From the NCBI GenBank assembly GCA_947247005.1, contig OX365954.1, positions 3,178,001 to 3,242,000 of the forward strand: a stretch of DNA of 64,000 nt, in the 5' to 3' direction. Made by a program: the position numbers and the translations under genes. Below, in pieces: positions 56,574-64,000 of the stretch. Position 1 is the stretch's first letter. Every line of letters starts with the position of its first letter. This DNA comes from Spisula solida. Lineage: Eukaryota; Mollusca; Bivalvia; Venerida; Mactridae. The notes beneath the pieces are model-generated. The model searched no databases. It saw nothing but the letters and a program-made list of their open reading frames with translations, and had not been told where the DNA came from.

Positions 56574-57504
56574 AATTGATAAATCAAATATTTATATGCA
56601 CTATATATATGCTGCTACAAAATATTTACATAATTTAATTAACGTTATTTAGTACATATTTGTGGTGTTGTTTTGATGAAACCTGTGAAGTTGGATAGGT
56701 TGTACATTTTTCAAGTGACATACGAAATCTTATCGAAACGACACCAAAAGAACATACATTTTGGGGAGATTATTTAAAAATGCCTATATAAACTTATGTA
56801 CACCCGCCATCTTGTTTTACCAGTAGTAGAATCCATTTTAATTGGATGATGCCGGACCTAATCTAATGGAATGTAAGATTGGGGAACGGGAACCAGACTA
56901 TGGATTTCTTTGCTTGTATGTATTGTAAATAACTTGACACTGGACTCAAAAATTCACGAAGCCATCAATAAAGCATATTCTCTGTCTTGTACAAGTTCTC
57001 ACAAACAAAATATACTGCTGAGCACTACTATTTCCATGCGGTCTCAATTTCATTATTACTACGTAGGTCTCAGCCTCATGCCAAGCCCAGACCTTACATT
57101 TTCAATAGGGTTAAAACCCCGAGACTAAAACACCATCTTGAAGTTTGTTATCTGTTAGAATACGTTATAAGTGACTGTTTCAGAAAATAACGGAGGTTAA
57201 CATGTTTTAATGCAAATTAGGAGCTTAAATGTTTATAATGTTCCGTGATAACATTACAGTAACAGTACGAAAACTATGGCATTTGGAGGTTTCATTATCG
57301 ATTCTTACCTATGTATTATTCTCACGTACCGCCATAAATGATTCTTCAACGGCTCGGTTCGGAAAAAATAAAATAATTTCAAAAAATAAAATGTTTTTCC
57401 TACAGATCAACCCCAATTTTTTTCACCATGTTACTAGAACCACATAATTAATTTGTTTTGGTTTAATTTAAGCCTTGAGTCTGAAATCAAACAAGCAATA
57501 CTAT

Positions 57505-57760
57505 TGTTATAGCTTGGAGAATTTGACATGATCCTGACCTTTATGCATGAATATATTTCAAGGTTCTTGCATTGCATATATAAATTCCTGCGAGCAGATT
57601 GTGCAATTAATCGGTCCTTTAGATTAGTGTTGGTAAAAACTATAACACCTTGAGAATCTTTGTAATAATTCTCGATCATGAAAACATACAATCGGGGTTA
57701 TAAATATAGAGAATATATCAGCTGTCAAATTATGAGAATCGTGTCAAAATTCTCTGTGCT
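57505..57760 (+). mobile_element. MITE copy of the 20690 family (copy 1 of 3)
   Basis: 'ggagaatttgacatgatcct', 'cctttagattagtgttgg', 'agaatatatcagctgtcaaa' and the end 'tcaaaattctctg'. Repeated at 60116-60371 and 62727-62982. Confidence 0.75.
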
Positions 57761-57814
57761 ACATTTCGCTGGCTGAGAATTAGAAGGTAATAAGTACTAC
57801 TTACTACGTTATAA

Positions 57815-58030
57815 GACTCATGTATATTTGAAATATGCATCTCATGGCGCTTCTTATGAGCCTATTTTCATGAAAATCGGAAGTAAAGTAAATTAGTAAA
57901 GAGTAGTTTTCAGACAGTTTTTCTTGTTCTCTCAAAATATTGGTTTTGTACTCCTATATTTATATATATACGACCCTCTTATTCTAAGCCAGCGATTTGT
58001 AAAACAGAGTTATGGTGTTTTGAATATAAA
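57815..58030 (+). repeat. dispersed repeat related inversely to 5870-6070
   Basis: 'gcttcttatgagcctatttt' and 'gtaaagagtagttttcagac' are diverged reverse complements of 'aaaataggctcataagaagc' and the 'tgtcagaaaattactcttta' region. Copies at +2,611 and +5,222. Confidence 0.7.
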
Positions 58031-58223
58031 TGTCACTTTGCCTCTTGGCAAGCCAGTGAGTTATAGTTACACATTTTCATGGGATTTTAAATATCATGTC
58101 TCCATTATAACAATCCTCTTATTCTGTTTGCATGGCCAGACTCACTCACAGTATTTAGTTCATGATGTAATCCAGATCAAAGTATGTTTATTCTTATTCA
58201 AAGAATTTTACTCCAGTTTTTTG

Positions 58224-58400
58224 TGTCGCCTAAAAAGGCGACATAATTAGGTGTTACTTTGGGGTCGGCTGCTGCGGCGGCACAAATTGCTTGTCCGGAG
58301 CATAACTTTGTCACTTTAAGTTCAAATGACTCAAGATTTGGTATGCATGTTTCTTGCAATAAGCCAAAGTGCAGTGCGCAAGAACCATAACTCTCCCTCT
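58224..58400 (+). mobile_element. 5' domain and first core unit of a pearl-like element (copy 1)
   Basis: 'gtcgcctaaaaaggcgac' is a perfect 7-bp-stem hairpin, followed by 'ttggggtcggctgctgcggc' and the core start 'ttgtccggagcataactttg'. It is truncated by the tandem-duplication junction here and at 60835-61011, but continues in the third copy. Confidence 0.7.
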
Positions 58401-58404
58401 CCCT

Positions 58405-61015
58405 TATGACACAAGTGATATTAATCAGAATTGAATTACTTTACATTTTGATATAAATTTTATTGACGTACGCCAACAAATAAACTCACCAGCGGAACAG
58501 TGACATTACTTTTGGATCTACCCACGTATTGATAACTATTTCAACAACTACAGAACTGGATTTCATAGTCTGGTTCCCGATCTTTACAATCTACGCAGTA
58601 AAGGTCTGGTGTCATCCAAATAAAATGGCAGCCCCATGGTAAGATTCAAAATGGCGGAAGTAGTGTTGTATATAGTAAAAATATTATTTTTACAAATATA
58701 TAATGGTGTGTTGGTGTCGTTTTAACAAAACTTTGTATTTAGATGAAATAAAATGTGATCTTCGTGGGACATAGTTAATATTGGCACGACACCACTGATA
58801 TGCACTAAAATTCGTTGATAAAAATAATGAAAAAACCTTTATAGCAATGCACATACTACATATAAATGACAAATAATATTGTGTGCCCGTTTAGCTCAAT
58901 CGGTTGAGCGTCTGCCTTGTAAACACGATACTGTTGGTTCGAGCCCTGTATGGTCTGTGTTTTACCTATATAAAATCTATAGCATTTTAATTTTTTTATG
59001 GCCTTCAGTTGTTTTGCTATATTCCCGTTTTCAAAAACATTTTATTGCAGTGTCATATTTCTTAAAACACAAGTATAAATTCATGGGAAATATTTTTTGG
59101 AAAAAAGAAAGCGGTCGATGCGGGATTCGAACCTGTACCATTGTGACTACTAGCCAAACGCTCTACCGATTGAGCTAAGCGGGCAATTGATAAATCAAAT
59201 ATTTATATGCACTATATATATGCTGCTACAAAATATTTACATAATTTAATTAACGTTATTTAGTACATATTTGTGGTGTTGTTTTGATGAAACCTGTGAA
59301 GTTGGATAGGTTGTACATTTTTCAAGTGACATACGAAATCTTATCGAAACGACACCAAAAGAACATACATTTTGGGGAGATTATTTAAAAATGCCTATAT
59401 AAACTTATGTACACCCGCCATCTTGTTTTACCAGTAGTAGAATCCATTTTAATTGGATGATGCCGGACCTAATCTAATGGAATGTAAGATTGGGGAACGG
59501 GAACCAGACTATGGATTTCTTTGCTTGTATGTATTGTAAATAACTTGACACTGGACTCAAAAATTCACGAAGCCATCAATAAAGCATATTCTCTGTCTTG
59601 TACAAGTTCTCACAAACAAAATATACTGCTGAGCACTACTATTTCCATGCGGTCTCAATTTCATTATTACTACGTAGGTCTCAGCCTCATGCCAAGCCCA
59701 GACCTTACATTTTCAATAGGGTTAAAACCCCGAGACTAAAACACTATCTTGAAGTTTGTTATCTGTTAGAATACGTTATAAGTGACTGTTTCAGAAAATA
59801 ACGGAGGTTAACATGTTTTAATGCAAATTAGGAGCTTAAATGTTTATAATGTTCCGTGATAACATTACAGTAACAGTACGAAAACTATGGCATTTGGAGG
59901 TTTCATTATCGATTCTTACCTATGTATTATTCTCACGTACCGCCATAAATGATTCTTCAACGGCTCGGTTCGGAAAAAATAAAATAATTTCAAAAAATAA
60001 AATGTTTTTCCTACAGATCAACCCCAATTTTTTTCACCATGTTACTAGAACCACATAATTAATTTGTTTTGGTTTAATTTAAGCCTTGAGTCTGAAATCA
60101 AACAAGCAATACTATTGTTATAGCTTGGAGAATTTGACATGATCCTGACCTTTATGCATGAATATATTTCAAGGTTCTTGCATTGCATATATAAATTCCT
60201 GCGAGCAGATTGTGCAATTAATCGGTCCTTTAGATTAGTGTTGGTAAAAACTATAACACCTTGAGAATCTTTGTAATAATTCTCGATCATGAAAACATAC
60301 AATCGGGGTTATAAATATAGAGAATATATCAGCTGTCAAATTATGAGAATCGTGTCAAAATTCTCTGTGCTACATTTCGCTGGCTGAGAATTAGAAGGTA
60401 ATAAGTACTACTTACTACGTTATAAGACTCATGTATATTTGAAATATGCATCTCATGGCGCTTCTTATGAGCCTATTTTCATGAAAATCGGAAGTAAAGT
60501 AAATTAGTAAAGAGTAGTTTTCAGACAGTTTTTCTTGTTCTCTCAAAATATTGGTTTTGTACTCCTATATTTATATATATACGACCCTCTTATTCTAAGC
60601 CAGCGATTTGTAAAACAGAGTTATGGTGTTTTGAATATAAATGTCACTTTGCCTCTTGGCAAGCCAGTGAGTTATAGTTACACATTTTCATGGGATTTTA
60701 AATATCATGTCTCCATTATAACAATCCTCTTATTCTGTTTGCATGGCCAGACTCACTCACAGTATTTAGTTCATGATGTAATCCAGATCAAAGTATGTTT
60801 ATTCTTATTCAAAGAATTTTACTCCAGTTTTTTGTGTCGCCTAAAAAGGCGACATAATTAGGTGTTACTTTGGGGTCGGCTGCTGCGGCGGCACAAATTG
60901 CTTGTCCGGAGCATAACTTTGTCACTTTAAGTTCAAATGACTCAAGATTTGGTATGCATGTTTCTTGCAATAAGCCAAAGTGCAGTGCGCAAGAACCATA
61001 ACTCTCCCTCTCCCT
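58405..61015 (+). repeat. second copy of the 2,611-bp unit
   Basis: Every landmark of copy 1 recurs at +2,611: mariner right terminal repeat (about 58498-58526), inverted-repeat element, both tRNA-like sequences, MITE and pearl-like 5' domain. Confidence 0.95.
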
Positions 61016-63620
61016 TATGACACAAGTGATATTAATCAGAATTGAATTACTTTACATTTTGATATAAATTTTATTGACGTACGCCAACAAATAAACTCAC
61101 CAGCGGAACAGTGACATTACTTTTGGATCTACCCACGTATTGATAACTATTTCAACAACTACAGAACTGGATTTCATAGTCTGGTTCCCGATCTTTACAA
61201 TCTACGCAGTAAAGGTCTGGTGTCATCCAAATAAAATGGCAGCCCCATGGTAAGATTCAAAATGGCGGAAGTAGTGTTGTATATAGTAAAAATATTATTT
61301 TTACAAATATATAATGGTGTGTTGGTGTCGTTTTAACAAAACTTTGTATTTAGATGAAATAAAATGTGATCTTCGTGGGACATAGTTAATATTGGCACGA
61401 CACCACTGATATGCACTAAAATTCGTTGATAAAAATAATGAAAAAACCTTTATAGCAATGCACATACTACATATAAATGACAAATAATATTGTGTGCCCG
61501 TTTAGCTCAATCGGTTGAGCGTCTGCCTTGTAAACACGATACTGTTGGTTCGAGCCCTGTATGGTCTGTGTTTTACCTATATAAAATCTATAGCATTTTA
61601 ATTTTTTTATGGCCTTCAGTTGTTTTGCTATATTCCCGTTTTCAAAAACATTTTATTGCAGTGTCATATTTCTTAAAACACAAGTATAAATTCATGGGAA
61701 ATATTTTTTGGAAAAAAGAAAGCGGTCGATGCGGGATTCGAACCTGTACCATTGTGACTACTAGCCAAACGCTCTACCGATTGAGCTAAGCGGGCAATTG
61801 ATAAATCAAATATTTATATGCACTATATATATGCTGCTACAAAATATTTACATAATTTAATTAACGTTATTTAGTACATATTTGTGGTGTTGTTTTGATG
61901 AAACCTGTGAAGTTGGATAGGTTGTACATTTTTCAAGTGACATACGAAATCTTATCGAAACGACACCAAAAGAACATACATTTTGGGGAGATTATTTAAA
62001 AATGCCTATATAAACTTATGTACACCCGCCATCTTGTTTTACCAGTAGTAGAATCCATTTTAATTGGATGATGCCGGACCTAATCTAATGGAATGTAAGA
62101 TTGGGGAACGGGAACCAGACTATGGATTTCTTTGCTTGTATGTATTGTAAATAACTTGACACTGGACTCAAAAATTCACGAAGCCATCAATAAAGCATAT
62201 TCTCTGTCTTGTACAAGTTCTCACAAACAAAATATACTGCTGAGCACTACTATTTCCATGCGGTCTCAATTTCATTATTACTACGTAGGTCTCAGCCTCA
62301 TGCCAAGCCCAGACCTTACATTTTCAATAGGGTTAAAACCCCGAGACTAAAACACTATCTTGAAGTTTGTTATCTGTTAGAATACGTTATAAGTGACTGT
62401 TTCAGAAAATAACGGAGGTTAACATGTTTTAATGCAAATTAGGAGCTTAAATGTTTATAATGTTCCGTGATAACATTACAGTAACAGTACGAAAACTATG
62501 GCATTTGGAGGTTTCATTATCGATTCTTACCTATGTATTATTCTCACGTACCGCCATAAATGATTCTTCAACGGCTCGGTTCGGAAAAAATAAAATAATT
62601 TCAAAAAATAAAATGTTTTTCCTACAGATCAACCCCAATTTTTTTCACCATGTTACTAGAACCACATAATTAATTTGTTTTGGTTTAATTTAAGCCTTGA
62701 GTCTGAAATCAAACAAGCAATACTATTGTTATAGCTTGGAGAATTTGACATGATCCTGACCTTTATGCATGAATATATTTCAAGGTTCTTGCATTGCATA
62801 TATAAATTCCTGCGAGCAGATTGTGCAATTAATCGGTCCTTTAGATTAGTGTTGGTAAAAACTATAACACCTTGAGAATCTTTGTAATAATTCTCGATCA
62901 TGAAAACATACAATCGGGGTTATAAATATAGAGAATATATCAGCTGTCAAATTATGAGAATCGTGTCAAAATTCTCTGTGCTACATTTCGCTGGCTGAGA
63001 ATTAGAAGGTAATAAGTACTACTTACTACGTTATAAGACTCATGTATATTTGAAATATGCATCTCATGGCGCTTCTTATGAGCCTATTTTCATGAAAATC
63101 GGAAGTAAAGTAAATTAGTAAAGAGTAGTTTTCAGACAGTTTTTCTTGTTCTCTCAAAATATTGGTTTTGTACTCCTATATTTATATATATACGACCCTC
63201 TTATTCTAAGCCAGCGATTTGTAAAACAGAGTTATGGTGTTTTGAATATAAATGTCACTTTGCCTCTTGGCAAGCCAGTGAGTTATAGTTACACATTTTC
63301 ATGGGATTTTAAATATCATGTCTCCATTATAACAATCCTCTTATTCTGTTTGCATGGCCAGACTCACTCACAGTATTTAGTTCATGATGTAATCCAGATC
63401 AAAGTATGTTTATTCTTATTCAAAGAATTTTACTCCAGTTTTTTGTGTCGCCTAAAAAGGCGACATAATTAGGTGTTACTTTGGGGTCGGCTGCTGCGGC
63501 GGCACAAATTGCTTGTCCGGAGCATAACTTTGTCACTTTAAGTTCAAATGACTCAAGATTTGGTATGCATGTTTCTTGCAATAAGCCAAAGTGCAGTGCG
63601 CAAGAACCATAACTCTCCCT
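61016..63620 (+). repeat. third copy of the 2,611-bp unit, continuing into the original right flank
   Basis: Same content at +5,222. Instead of the junction bases it continues after 'aactctccct' into 'tgtgttgttttttaattatt', the uninterrupted pearl-like core, so this copy marks the ancestral right border. Confidence 0.95.
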
Positions 63621-64000
63621 TGTGTTGTTTTTTAATTATTTCCCTTTGATTGATTTTATTAGAGCTTTCTTGTCCAGAGCATAACTTTGTCACCTTACGT
63701 TCAAATGACTCAAGAATTGGTATGCATGTTTCTTGCAATATGCCGAAGTGCGGTGCGCAAGAACCATAACTCTACCTAGCGTCGTTTTTGAATTATTTCC
63801 CTTTGATTGATTTATTAGAGCATTTCATGTCCGGAGCATAACTTTGTCACCTTAAGTTCAAATGACTCAAGATTTGGTATGCATGTTTCTTGCAATAAGC
63901 CAAAGTGCAGTGGACAAGAACCATAACTCTACCTTGTATCGTTTTTGTTTTGTCCAGAGCATCACTTTGTCGTTTTTAGTTCAGATGACTAGAGATATAT
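63446..64000 (+). mobile_element. pearl-like element, 5' domain and ~157-bp core, runs off the window
   Basis: The hairpin 'gtcgcctaaaaaggcgac' opens it. Core units start 'ttgtcc(g/a)gagcataactttg' at 63513, 63670, 63828 and (shortened) 63950, with 'tttggtatgcatgtttcttg' inside each. No tail is visible before the window ends. Confidence 0.85.

Larger units (their letters stand above)
55948..56909. mobile_element. ~0.96-kb inverted-repeat element with two convergent tRNA-like sequences (copy 1)
   Basis: 'ggatttcatagtctggttcc' and onward to 'aaaatggcgg' at 56046 is mirrored, with mismatches, at 56800-56909 ('cgggaaccagactatggatt'). Subterminal 'ggtgtcgtttt' / 'aacgacacc' also mirror. The two tRNA-like sequences face each other near the centre. 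Copies 2 and 3 are at 58559-59520 and 61170-62131. Confidence 0.75.
55794..63620 (+). repeat. 2,611-bp unit, three tandem near-identical copies
   Basis: 'tatgacacaagtgatattaa' occurs at 55794, 58405 and 61016, exactly 2,611 bp apart, and all landmarks repeat with the same offset. One difference found by eye: C at 57134 against T at 59745 and 62356. The left breakpoint lies inside the mariner remnant, the right one inside the first core unit of a pearl-like element (after 'aactctccct'). Junctions read 'aactctccctctcccttatg', with a few extra bases ('ctccct'). No open frame in the unit was recognised. Confidence 0.95.

Noticed and set aside
56268..63472. Recurring open frames of 60-108 codons in the 2,611-bp units
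   Set aside because: No recognised domain, and several cover tRNA-like or MITE sequence. They are identical only because the unit is triplicated.

Overview
The window reads as AT-rich, intron- and repeat-dominated nuclear DNA of a metazoan. The repeats are of the kind seen in bivalve molluscs: cores reading 'agggccataactc' or 'tgacctttgacct', short (ACGG)n-like tracts, and a closing hairpin such as 'ccccc...ggggg-tata'. They resemble the oyster pearl/CvA family and Helitron-related non-autonomous elements. There are no bacterial genes, operons, rRNA genes or CRISPR arrays. The bivalve assignment is inference from repeat style, because no diagnostic coding gene is complete here.

Host coding sequence is sparse. 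The best candidate is a minus-strand gene whose exons are scattered through repeat-filled introns: 44151-44234, 37987-38094 and 35360-35484. Their phases agree (1, 1, 1, then 0) and they translate into one extracellular segment with a fibronectin-III-like, possibly IL-17-receptor-like, fold. A possible transmembrane exon lies at 20510-20622 and a weaker exon at 25496-25595. The acceptor and first ~25 bases of the 35360-35484 exon are repeated in tandem just upstream of that exon.

Layout. 1-1975: 161-bp satellite with a partial five-unit higher-order repeat and a hairpin-ended tail. 2295-8330: mariner-type element with terminal repeats, broken in the middle by a ~4.3-kb inverted-repeat insertion. 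8827-11159: inverted-repeat element holding two smaller ones. 12230-16736: pearl-like tandem element split by a hAT transposon with a perfect 8-bp target duplication, itself carrying a TA-flanked element with a tRNA-like sequence. 17-30 kb: palindromic small elements, minisatellites, a LINE remnant and candidate exons. 30460-32445: 44-bp satellite interrupted by a TA-flanked mariner-like element. 33610-34911: 168-bp array. 39123-43908: a 4.8-kb element with identical inverted terminal repeats and an internal complementary region, the architecture of DIRS retrotransposons, but with no coding capacity. 48.9-49.7 kb: 30/33-bp minisatellite that stays open as protein. 50.06-52.03 kb: pearl-like element with another nested inside. 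54527-55915: mariner remnant interrupted by a separate 757-bp element. 55794-63620: a nearly identical 2,611-bp unit present three times in tandem, each carrying two convergent tRNA-like sequences. The window ends inside another pearl-like element.

The most unusual object is the DIRS-like element. Its left and right ends are reproduced, joined as in a circle junction, next to its right terminal repeat. The tandemly duplicated splice acceptor and the 2.6-kb triplication follow.
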